A stretch of DNA of 61,968 nucleotides from an uncultured Bacteroides sp. (GTDB lineage Bacteria; Bacteroidota; Bacteroidia; Bacteroidales; Bacteroidaceae), in the NCBI GenBank assembly GCA_944319875.1, contig CALUFR010000118.1, positions 1 to 61,968 on the forward strand. Direction: 5' to 3'. Under the pieces are notes generated by a model that saw only the letters and a program-made list of their open reading frames with translations, did not search any database and was not told the DNA's origin. Positions within the stretch are counted from its first letter, which is position 1; every line of letters begins with the position of its first letter. Made by a program: the position numbers and the translations under genes. Shown here piece by piece: positions 34,078-41,140 of the stretch.

Positions 34078-36486
34078 ATGAAGAATAGACTATTTATTTG
34101 TTTGTGCGGGCTGCTGACACTCTGTCTGGCAGTTCCGTTGCATGCGCAGGTCTCGTTTGGCAATGCGCAGAGATTCAATGAAGGGTGGCTCTTCAAGTTG
34201 GAAGACGACTCTACTTATAAACAAAACACTTGCGATGATGCAGAGTGGCGCAAGCTCGATTTGCCGCACGATTGGTCCATTGAAGGACAACTTTCGCCCG
34301 ACCTGGCCAGTTGTACGGGCTATCTGCCCGGAGGCATAGGTTGGTACCGAAAGCATTTTTCGGTGACCGACAAGGCAAAACGCTATTATATCTATTTTGA
34401 AGGCGTGTACAACCGTAGTGAGGTCTATCTGAACGGTCATCTGCTGGGTAAGCGCCCCAATGGCTACATTTCCTTTATGTATGACCTGACACCTTATCTG
34501 AAGGCGGACGGGGACAATGTGCTGGCGGTGCGGGTAGACCATAGTCGGCATGCTGACTCGCGTTGGTACACCGGTTCGGGCATCTATCGTGATGTCTGGA
34601 TGGTCTCGGCAGGTGATATTCATTTTGCCCAGTGGGGCATTGGTTGGCACGCCACTTCGTTGACCGACCGTCGGGCCACCGTAGCCGTGGATGTAGAGGT
34701 GCAGAAGCATGTGGAGGCTTCCGGCAAACTGGAGGTCAATGTTTCGCTGAGTGACGCGCAAGGCAAAGAGGTGGCACGGGCTTCGCGAAAGATTGCCGAT
34801 GCAAAGGTCGGCTTGACAAAGGAAACCTTGACGCTGAGAGTGAATAATCCTCACCGCTGGGACTTGGACAGCCCTTATTTGTATACGTTGAAAACGATTC
34901 TGCTTGCTGATGGGCATCAGATAGATGCCAGTGAAACGAAAGTGGGGCTCCGTACTTTGGCTTTCGACCCCGATAAAGGTTTTGCCTTGAACGGCCGTTG
35001 GATGAAAGTGAAAGGTGTCTGCCTCCATCATGATGCCGGTGTGCTGGGCGCTGTGGTGCCTCCTGAAGTGTGGGAGCGCCGCTTGCTCAACCTGAAGAAA
35101 TACGTCGGTGTGAACGCCATTCGCCTGAGTCATAATCCGCAGGCTCCCGTGTTGTATGACTTGTGTGATCGCTTGGGCTTGCTGGTGATGGACGAGGCTT
35201 CGGACGAGTGGGAGTTCCCTAAACGCAAATGGATCAAGGGCTGGAATAAGGGTGAGCCGGGTTTCCAGGGAGCTTATGATTTCTTTGAAGAGTGGATAGA
35301 GCGTGATGTGACCGATATGGTGCGTCGTGACCGTAATCACCCCAGTGTATTCCTCTGGAGCATCGGCAACGAGGTGGATTATCCCAATGATCCCTATTCG
35401 CATCCCATACTGGACGGGACAACCATCAATCAACCCATGTTCGGCGGTTATAAGCCCGATGCTCCCGATGCTATGCGCATCGGCGTCATTGCCCGGCGAT
35501 TGGCTGCCTGCGTGCGTGCCGTGGACAAGAGCCGTCCTGTCACCGGTGCCTTGGCCGGCGTGGTGATGTCCAATCAGACCGCCTATCCCGAGGTTGTGGA
35601 TGTAGTAGGTTATAATTATACAGAGAACCGTTATGACGAAGACCATGCTACGTACCCTGACCGTATCATCTATGGAAGTGAGACCGGCTCGAGCATCGAC
35701 ACCTGGCATGCCGTGCGCGACCGCGATTTTATTTTCGGCCAGTTCATCTGGACGGGCACCGATTATTTGGGTGAAGCCGGTGCATGGCCTTCACGTGGGT
35801 TGGGAACCGGCTTGCTGGACTTTGCCAGTCTGCCCAAACCGCGCGCTTGGTTCCGTGCCGCGATGTGGAAAGACAAACCGGTGACCTACGTCGGCACGTA
35901 TCCCAAGAACCAATGGGTGTCGCCTGACGCCTGGGATATTTGGAACTACGAGCCGGGGCAGGAAATCCGTGTCGTATGTTATACCAATGCTCCGCAAGCT
36001 CGTCTGCTGCTCAACGACAAGGTCGTGGGTGAGATGAAGCCTTACGATGACAAGACCGGTATCATCTACTGGGATATTCCTTATGAAGCTGGTGAGTTGG
36101 TGGCCGAGAGCTGCGACGAAGGCGGAAATGTCCTGTCTTCATATACCGTCCGCTCATCGGGATTACCATACGCTTTGCGTGTCAAGGTAGATGGCGACAC
36201 CTTGTCGGCCGATCGGCGGGTGGTGCATCTCTTGGTAGAAGTGGTGGATGTGCAAGGGATACCGGTTCGTCTGGCTGATAATGAAATCACTTGCCATGTA
36301 GAAGGACCTGCCCGTCTGCTCGGCTTGGAGAATGGTGACAACGGTGACATGTCGGAGCATCGCGACAATCGTCAGCGCGTGTGGCACGGACGGCTTCTGG
36401 CCTACGTGCAGGCCACGGGCGAAGCAGGCAGCATCCGCATCCGTTTCACGTCTCCGTTGCTCCAACGGGCCGAGATCATCCTGTGA
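34078..36486 (+). CDS. Glycoside hydrolase family 2 (beta-galactosidase-like)
   Basis: 802 residues from the ATG at 34078, which begins the signal peptide MKNRLFICLCGLLTLCLAVP; an ATG at 34045 overlaps the GH30 stop and gives a poor leader. The sugar-binding domain (KLDLPHDWSIEG, GYLPGGIGWYRKHF) and Ig-like domain precede the barrel: LHHDAGVLGA, NAIRLSHNPQ, the acid/base glutamate in SIGNEVDYP (residue 432) and the nucleophile in IYGSETGS (residue 535). A C-terminal DUF4982-type and Ig-like region follows. With the GH30 enzyme it probably trims beta-linked galactose (or a related sugar) from oligosaccharides in the periplasm. Confidence 0.87.
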   Translation: MKNRLFICLCGLLTLCLAVPLHAQVSFGNAQRFNEGWLFKLEDDSTYKQNTCDDAEWRKLDLPHDWSIEGQLSPDLASCTGYLPGGIGWYRKHFSVTDKAKRYYIYFEGVYNRSEVYLNGHLLGKRPNGYISFMYDLTPYLKADGDNVLAVRVDHSRHADSRWYTGSGIYRDVWMVSAGDIHFAQWGIGWHATSLTDRRATVAVDVEVQKHVEASGKLEVNVSLSDAQGKEVARASRKIADAKVGLTKETLTLRVNNPHRWDLDSPYLYTLKTILLADGHQIDASETKVGLRTLAFDPDKGFALNGRWMKVKGVCLHHDAGVLGAVVPPEVWERRLLNLKKYVGVNAIRLSHNPQAPVLYDLCDRLGLLVMDEASDEWEFPKRKWIKGWNKGEPGFQGAYDFFEEWIERDVTDMVRRDRNHPSVFLWSIGNEVDYPNDPYSHPILDGTTINQPMFGGYKPDAPDAMRIGVIARRLAACVRAVDKSRPVTGALAGVVMSNQTAYPEVVDVVGYNYTENRYDEDHATYPDRIIYGSETGSSIDTWHAVRDRDFIFGQFIWTGTDYLGEAGAWPSRGLGTGLLDFASLPKPRAWFRAAMWKDKPVTYVGTYPKNQWVSPDAWDIWNYEPGQEIRVVCYTNAPQARLLLNDKVVGEMKPYDDKTGIIYWDIPYEAGELVAESCDEGGNVLSSYTVRSSGLPYALRVKVDGDTLSADRRVVHLLVEVVDVQGIPVRLADNEITCHVEGPARLLGLENGDNGDMSEHRDNRQRVWHGRLLAYVQATGEAGSIRIRFTSPLLQRAEIIL

Positions 36487-36522
36487 AACAGGGTGATCAC
36501 CATGCGGGATGTAAAGGATAGG

Positions 36523-36591
36523 AACGGCACGTGTCGTGAGTATGTAACGGCACGTGCCGTGAGTGTATAACGCCCCGTGTCGTCAGGTGGT
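36523..36591. repeat. Tandem 23-bp palindrome array downstream of GH2
   Basis: Three units of exactly 23 bp start at 36523, 36546 and 36569. The middle unit holds the perfect 14-bp palindrome ACGGCACGTGCCGT; the first differs at one position and the third is degenerate. The spacers are 9 bp (GAGTATGTA, GAGTGTATA, CAGGTGGTA). A decayed fourth unit may start at 36592. It lies between convergent genes (GH2 and the AraC regulator). Confidence 0.85.
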
Positions 36592-36674
36592 AACGAAGCA
36601 CGGCGTGAGATCCCAAGGCCGTATAGGCTGACGGAACTGTTTCCTATATCCTTCTTATGCTTTGTCGCGTGTCT

Positions 36675-37253
36675 TCAGATTTCATCCAGCGGCCTGCGTC
36701 GCTTCTCTTTCTGTTGCTTGAACTGGGTAGGCGTGAGCCCCGTGATGCTCTTGAACTGGGCGCTGAGGTAGGCGGTACTCGAATAGTCCAGCTGGTCGGC
36801 TATTTCGCTCAGCGTCAGTTCGCCGTAGGTCAGCAGCTCTTTGACCCGTTCTACCTTTTGGGCGATGACGTACTTCTCGACGGTGGTGCCCGTCGCCTCG
36901 GAGAACAGTTTGCTCAGCGTGCCGTAATCTTTGCCGATGGTGTGAGCCAAGTAGTCAGACAGGTTAGTTCGGAGGGAGCGGCCTGTGGGATGGTGCACCA
37001 AGGTGACGATGAGATCCTTCATTTGCTGTACCGTCTGCATCCGTCGATTGTCTATCAGTTCGAACTCCAGCGCTTCCAGCTCTTCTTTTACGCGCTGGCG
37101 GATGTCGGGCGTCAGCTCTTCGGCGGTGACGGCAATGCCCAATTCTACGGATAGCGGGTGCAGCCCCAATGATTGAAGGGCATGGTCTACGGCCAGGACG
37201 CAACGGTGGCATACCATGTTCTTGATGTGAAGCGTATGGGTTTCGTCTGTCAT
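36675..37253 (-). CDS. AraC-type regulator with an N-terminal heavy-metal-associated-like domain
   Basis: 192 residues from the ATG at 37251-37253; a longer frame to 37325 would overlap birA. The N-terminal 75 residues look like an HMA (ferredoxin-like) domain: LHIKNMVCHRCVLAVDHAL holds the CxxC metal motif at the usual place, and VTAEELTPDIRQRVKEELEALEFEL gives the second helix/strand. The C-terminal 100 residues are an AraC HTH pair (EKYVIAQKVERVKELLTYGE, LTLSEIADQLDYSSTAYLSA, FKSITGLTPTQFKQQ). I infer a metal- or thiol-responsive regulator; the target is unknown. The copA gene is 15 kb away. It follows birA after 17 bp. Confidence 0.82.
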   Translation of the reverse strand: MTDETHTLHIKNMVCHRCVLAVDHALQSLGLHPLSVELGIAVTAEELTPDIRQRVKEELEALEFELIDNRRMQTVQQMKDLIVTLVHHPTGRSLRTNLSDYLAHTIGKDYGTLSKLFSEATGTTVEKYVIAQKVERVKELLTYGELTLSEIADQLDYSSTAYLSAQFKSITGLTPTQFKQQKEKRRRPLDEI

Positions 37254-37269
37254 GGGGTGTCGGATTTTG

Positions 37270-38043
37270 TCAGAGGATGTACTGTACTTCCTTGAAGAGG
37301 TATTTCCGCAGACGTCCCGTTTCATCTTGCAGGACGAAGCGTCCGTCTGGTTCTACGTCGGCCAGGCGTGCCAGGAAGCGTCCGTCGGCGTCTTCATAGG
37401 GATATAGACCTTCGCGGCGGAAAAGTGCCTCGGCATAGCGGCGGGCAATGGATGCGGCAAAACGCCCGTTCTCGTCGTGGCGAAGGGCTTCGTAATAAGT
37501 ATGCAGGCGGTGCAGGAAACCATCGAGGACAGTCGGTGCGTCGTAGTTGCGGCCTGTAATCTGCTTCAGCGATACGGGATTGGGAGCGGAGCTGCAGAAG
37601 ACGGTCTGGTTCAGGTTGAGGCCGATGCCAAGGATGCAGCGACCGATGCAAGTACCTTCCAGTACGTTTTCGATGAGCATTCCGCAGATTTTTTTCTCAT
37701 GCCAATAGATGTCGTTCGGCCATTTGATGGAGATACCCTCCGTGTGCGTGTCCAATTCCTCTTTGACAGCCAGGGAAACTATCTGCGACAGGACAAACTG
37801 GCGGCGCGCTTCGATGAAACGCGGATAGAGAACGGTGCTGAACAGAAGATTTTGTCCGGCTTCGGATTCCCAGCTGTTGCCGCGCTGCCCTTTGCCCGAT
37901 GTCTGGAAACGGGCCGTGACAGTGGTATATTCGGCGGGAGTTGCCGAGGCGTGGTCACACAAGTCGTTCAGGTAGCGGTTGGTCGAGTCGGTTTCCTCTA
38001 ACTCGACAATCGGAAAGAGGGATGGTTTGAGATAGTTATTCAT
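37270..38043 (-). CDS. birA: Biotin-[acetyl-CoA-carboxylase] ligase
   Basis: 257 residues without the DNA-binding N-terminus seen in E. coli BirA. The catalytic core shows DSTNRYLND near residue 19, the biotinyl-AMP loop TSGKGQRGNSWESEAG near residue 49, KWPNDIYWHEKKICGMLIEN near residue 105, and GIGLNLNQ. It attaches biotin to carrier proteins such as the carboxylase BCCP. Downstream, 17 bp away, is the AraC/HMA regulator; yraN is 18 bp upstream. Confidence 0.93.
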   Translation of the reverse strand: MNNYLKPSLFPIVELEETDSTNRYLNDLCDHASATPAEYTTVTARFQTSGKGQRGNSWESEAGQNLLFSTVLYPRFIEARRQFVLSQIVSLAVKEELDTHTEGISIKWPNDIYWHEKKICGMLIENVLEGTCIGRCILGIGLNLNQTVFCSSAPNPVSLKQITGRNYDAPTVLDGFLHRLHTYYEALRHDENGRFAASIARRYAEALFRREGLYPYEDADGRFLARLADVEPDGRFVLQDETGRLRKYLFKEVQYIL

Positions 38044-38061
38044 ATCAAGTATGCGTTTCGG

Positions 38062-38427
38062 TTAAAACAGGGGCGGATAGAAAGCATTCTCCAGATGTTC
38101 CATTCGGAACGGAGCTTGCTCGCCGATGGCGGTGACGATGTCGAAGCGGACGGGCAGGTCGATACCGAAATGCTTGATGTAGGAATCGGCTGCCACAACA
38201 ATGTGGCGCACTTTCCGCCAATCCACAGCCTCCTGCGGTTCCCGGTAGTCGGTGTTGGTGCGGGTCTTGACCTCGACTACCACCAGCTCGCCGTTGTTCG
38301 TAGCCACGATGTCCAGTTCCAGGTGATTCTTACGCCAGTTGCGGTGGAGTATCGTGTAGCCGTTTTGCTTCAGATAAGCCACCGCGGCATCCTCACCCGC
38401 TTTTCCCAGTCTGTTATGTGCAGCCAT
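38062..38427 (-). CDS. YraN / UPF0102 nuclease-fold protein
   Basis: 121 residues from the ATG at 38425-38427. The frame runs on upstream to 38730, but that part overlaps the divergent RHH gene and is not conserved in character. The core HNRLGKAGEDAAVAYLKQNG, GYTILHRNWRKNHLELDIVA, and VVVEVKTRT shows the restriction-endonuclease-like acidic and EVK residues of the UPF0102 family. Members are linked to DNA processing, but the role is not settled. Followed by birA on the same strand. Confidence 0.9.
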   Translation of the reverse strand: MAAHNRLGKAGEDAAVAYLKQNGYTILHRNWRKNHLELDIVATNNGELVVVEVKTRTNTDYREPQEAVDWRKVRHIVVAADSYIKHFGIDLPVRFDIVTAIGEQAPFRMEHLENAFYPPLF

Positions 38428-38511
38428 ATTACCGTCTTTTTTATATCGGGAGACAAATTTACGCTTTTTCCGCTTTGAATTTGCAATAGGAACACTAATT
38501 TTGCAGGAAAT

Positions 38512-38745
38512 ATGAGAAAGAGAGACAAAACGTGTGCGAAAGCAACGCCCGATGAACCCAAACGCGAACAGCGCATCGTATGCCTGATGAGTGAGGAGGA
38601 ACTGCGGATTGTGGACCGTTATCTGGAGAAGTATAAGATAACCAACAAATCGCGCTGGTTCAGGGAAACTATTCTTATGTTTATCCACAAGAATATGGAA
38701 GAAGACTATCCGACTCTTTTCGGTGAGCATGACATGAGACGGTAA
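38512..38745 (+). CDS. Small ribbon-helix-helix-like protein
   Basis: 77 residues, basic start (MRKRDKTCAKATPDEPKRE). The middle RIVCLMSEEELRIVDRYLEK then NKSRWFRETIL suggests a strand followed by two helices, as in small RHH-type DNA-binding proteins of mobile elements and conserved Bacteroidales genes. No named family is certain. Its stop overlaps the tadA start (TAATG), pointing to cotranslation with tadA. Confidence 0.7.
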   Translation: MRKRDKTCAKATPDEPKREQRIVCLMSEEELRIVDRYLEKYKITNKSRWFRETILMFIHKNMEEDYPTLFGEHDMRR

Positions 38746-39188
38746 TGCGTATGGATGACCAATACTATATGAAGCAAGCCTTGGCCGAAGCGAGGAAGGC
38801 CGCGGAGCGGGACGAGGTACCTGTAGGGGCGGTAGTGGTATGTAAGGATCGCATCATCGCGCGGGCTCACAACCTGACTGAAACCTTGACAGACGTGACG
38901 GCTCATGCCGAGATGCAGGCCATTACGGCTGCGGCATCGGCTTTGGGGGGCAAGTACCTGAACGAATGTACGTTGTATGTCACGGTGGAACCGTGTGTGA
39001 TGTGTGCCGGTGCCATTGCCTGGGCACAAACAGGTCGTCTTGTTTTTGGTGCTGACGATGAGAAACGGGGCTACCAACGCTATGCACCGCAAGCTCTTCA
39101 TCCCAAGACATCAGTAGTGAAAGGTGTGATGGCCGATGAATGTGCCGCCTTGATGCAGGAGTTTTTCCGGCGGAAGCGGAAGGGATAG
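38745..39188 (+). CDS. tadA: tRNA-specific adenosine deaminase-like (TadA) protein
   Basis: 147 residues. The zinc/catalytic motif HAEMQAI (His and Glu) appears near residue 54 and PCVMCAGAI near residue 85 supplies the two cysteines. EVPVGAVVV near residue 22 and a basic C-terminus (FFRRKRKG) match tRNA A34 deaminases, which make inosine in tRNA-Arg(ACG). A general nucleoside/guanine deaminase is a less likely alternative. Starts inside the stop of the RHH gene. Confidence 0.88.
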   Translation: MRMDDQYYMKQALAEARKAAERDEVPVGAVVVCKDRIIARAHNLTETLTDVTAHAEMQAITAAASALGGKYLNECTLYVTVEPCVMCAGAIAWAQTGRLVFGADDEKRGYQRYAPQALHPKTSVVKGVMADECAALMQEFFRRKRKG

Positions 39189-39196
39189 CGCTTTCT

Positions 39197-39490
39197 TTAT
39201 TCCTTTATTTCTTCATAATCTACATATTCCCCATCATCTTTGGAGAAGATGCGCTCCTTGTGCTTGATGTGTATTTCGCCTTCTTCGGGGCGGATGCTGT
39301 CAGTCGTTCCGTTCGGAGTGTGCGGTTGCCAGTTGTCTCTGTGGAAGGTATAGTCGCGACGGAAATCTTGTGCTGACGGTTTCTGCCGGCCGAGTCCGAG
39401 GATGCTGCGCACAATGCTGACAACGAAGATAAAACCGATAATGACTACCGCTATAATGAGAATAAACAGAAATTCTAAGAAATGTAACAT
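39197..39490 (-). CDS. DUF4834 small membrane-anchored protein
   Basis: 97 residues: an N-terminal membrane helix (FLFILIIAVVIIGFIFVVSI) then a soluble charged tail with QDFRRDYTFHRDNW and HIKHKERIFSKDDGEYVDYEEIKE. The tail is the signature of the Bacteroidales DUF4834 family; function unknown. Follows pssA and psd on the same strand, a gene order I recognise as common in the group. Confidence 0.85.
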   Translation of the reverse strand: MLHFLEFLFILIIAVVIIGFIFVVSIVRSILGLGRQKPSAQDFRRDYTFHRDNWQPHTPNGTTDSIRPEEGEIHIKHKERIFSKDDGEYVDYEEIKE

Positions 39491-39552
39491 GTGTATGATG
39501 GATATTTAAGTTGTTTCAGAAGCTTTCCTGCAACAATCGTGCCAAAGCAGAA

Positions 39553-40260
39553 TTATCTTTTACGGCCGGTGAGCCATGACAGCAGAATGTACCAGAGGAT
39601 GCAGACTGCGAAACCGCGCACTTGCAGCACAGCCAGGAAGAGGATGCAGAACAGCAGGAAAATAAAGCTCACTCGATTATCCTTCCATGACAAGCTCTTG
39701 AATTTCAGCGAGAACATCGGAATCTCCGACACCAGCAACCACGAGAACAGTCCGACCAGTGCCAGCAGGCAGAGCGGATGAAAGTTCCCACTGATCAGCA
39801 GGGGATGGCAGCCCGCTATGAGTGAAGCCCAAAATAAAGCGTTGGCAGGTACAGGCAGGCCGATAAAAGAGGTCGTCTGGCGGGTGTCGTTGTTGAACTT
39901 GGCCAGGCGTAGAGCCGAGAATACCGCGATGAGGAAGGCCGAATAGGGCAGCCAGGTCACCATGCCTGCCATTTGGGCAGGATAGGGCATCTCCTTGAAC
40001 AGCGAGAAAATCATAAGAGACGGAGCCACACCGAAGCTGACATCGTCTGCCAGCGAGTCCAAGTCTTTGCCAAGCGGGGAATAAGCGTGCAGAGCACGGG
40101 CGGCCAAGCCGTCAAAGAAGTCGAATGCCGCACTGACAATAATGAACAGCAAAGCCATGTCGTATCGGGCTTCAAAGGCCATTACGCCGGCAATGCAGCC
40201 CGAAAACAGGTTCAAGCAAGTCAGCGCGTTAGGAATATGTCGTGTGATACAGTTGGCCAT
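39553..40260 (-). CDS. pssA: CDP-diacylglycerol-serine O-phosphatidyltransferase
   Basis: 235 residues, about eight membrane segments. The CDP-alcohol phosphotransferase motif is present: FFDGLAARALHAYSPLGKDL then DSLADDVSFG (residues about 48-75), matching D-G-x2-A-R-x8-G-x3-D-x3-D. It makes phosphatidylserine from CDP-diacylglycerol and serine. psd lies 10 bp upstream, giving the two consecutive steps to phosphatidylethanolamine in one operon. Confidence 0.95.
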   Translation of the reverse strand: MANCITRHIPNALTCLNLFSGCIAGVMAFEARYDMALLFIIVSAAFDFFDGLAARALHAYSPLGKDLDSLADDVSFGVAPSLMIFSLFKEMPYPAQMAGMVTWLPYSAFLIAVFSALRLAKFNNDTRQTTSFIGLPVPANALFWASLIAGCHPLLISGNFHPLCLLALVGLFSWLLVSEIPMFSLKFKSLSWKDNRVSFIFLLFCILFLAVLQVRGFAVCILWYILLSWLTGRKR

Positions 40261-40270
40261 ATTGTTCTGT

Positions 40271-40957
40271 TTAGCTTAATTTGGCGATGATGGTTTGGTT
40301 GCCGATAGTCAGTTGTCCCATTTTGACACACACCTCTGTGCCCAGTGGCAAGTACACGTCCACACGCGAACCGAACTTGATAAAGCCCATGTGCTCGTCG
40401 ATGTAGCATTCCTCGCCTTCTTCGGCATAAGTGACGATGCGGCGCGCCATGGCTCCGGCTATTTGGCGTGCCATTACCTCTACCCCTTCAGGCGTCTCGA
40501 TGACCACCATCGAACGTTCGTTGTCCGTGCTGGCTTTGGGTAGCCAGGCCTTCATGAATTTACCGTTCTGATGGCTCACTTTCTTGATGGTTCCGTCTAC
40601 AGGATACCAGTTGGCATGCACGTTAACCAGGCTCATGAAGATTGAAATCATCAGGCGGCGGTCATGGAAATACTCATTTTCGTCCACTTCCTCAATGACA
40701 ACCACCTTGCCGTCTGCCGGTGCGACAACGACCTTCTCCGTATCCTGCCCGAACAGGCGGATAGGGCAACGGAAGAAATTGACAAGTATGCCGTACACCG
40801 CCAGGCTGATAACGGCCGCTACGTAAAAAGGCACTTTGCACGCCATTCCGAAGTACAAAGCGGAGTTGATGGCCAAGATTAGTACCAAGCTCCCTATCAG
40901 TGTGTGAGTGCCTTCACGGTGTATGTGTATTTTCTTTATTCTTTTAAGTCTGACCAT
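40271..40957 (-). CDS. psd: Phosphatidylserine decarboxylase, short type
   Basis: 228 residues. The N-terminal membrane segments ([20 protein letters not shown] then [17 protein letters not shown]) precede the decarboxylase core. [28 protein letters not shown] near residue 120 and the self-cleavage site [10 protein letters not shown] near residue 205 are visible; the Gly-Ser bond is processed to give the pyruvoyl cofactor. It converts phosphatidylserine to phosphatidylethanolamine. First gene of the psd-pssA-DUF4834 run. Confidence 0.95.
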   Translation of the reverse strand: MVRLKRIKKIHIHREGTHTLIGSLVLILAINSALYFGMACKVPFYVAAVISLAVYGILVNFFRCPIRLFGQDTEKVVVAPADGKVVVIEEVDENEYFHDRRLMISIFMSLVNVHANWYPVDGTIKKVSHQNGKFMKAWLPKASTDNERSMVVIETPEGVEVMARQIAGAMARRIVTYAEEGEECYIDEHMGFIKFGSRVDVYLPLGTEVCVKMGQLTIGNQTIIAKLS

Positions 40958-41083
40958 GTCAATCCGTTGAATTTAGATTTATGTGGAATGATATAGTAAT
41001 TATCTGCAAAAATAGGGCTATTTTGAAAATCAAGCAAGAAAAAGGGGTAGAAATACGTCTGAAAGCAATTTTTTGATGAATAT

Positions 41084-41115
41084 TTTGGTAAGAAATGTCA
41101 GACGTTGTACCTTTA
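41084..41115 (+). promoter_or_regulatory. Probable dnaE promoter
   Basis: TTTG (41084-41087) and TACCTTTA (41108-41115) are 20 bp apart; the last base of the -7 box is A instead of G. The start codon is 25 bp further. Confidence 0.55.
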
Positions 41116-41140
41116 TCCACCAATTTGAAAGGAGTTTGTT

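Noticed and set aside
34090-35709. Long minus-strand frame opposite the GH2 gene (539 codons)
   Set aside because: Antisense to a gene with intact catalytic motifs; no recognisable protein features.
36675-37253. Plain AraC regulator of the adjacent galactan locus
   Set aside because: The locus already has its own hybrid sensor/regulator, and the gene is convergent with it and follows birA; the N-terminal domain looks metal-related, not sugar-binding.
38428-38730. N-terminal extension of the YraN protein
   Set aside because: It overlaps the divergent RHH gene; UPF0102 proteins begin near the ATG at 38427.
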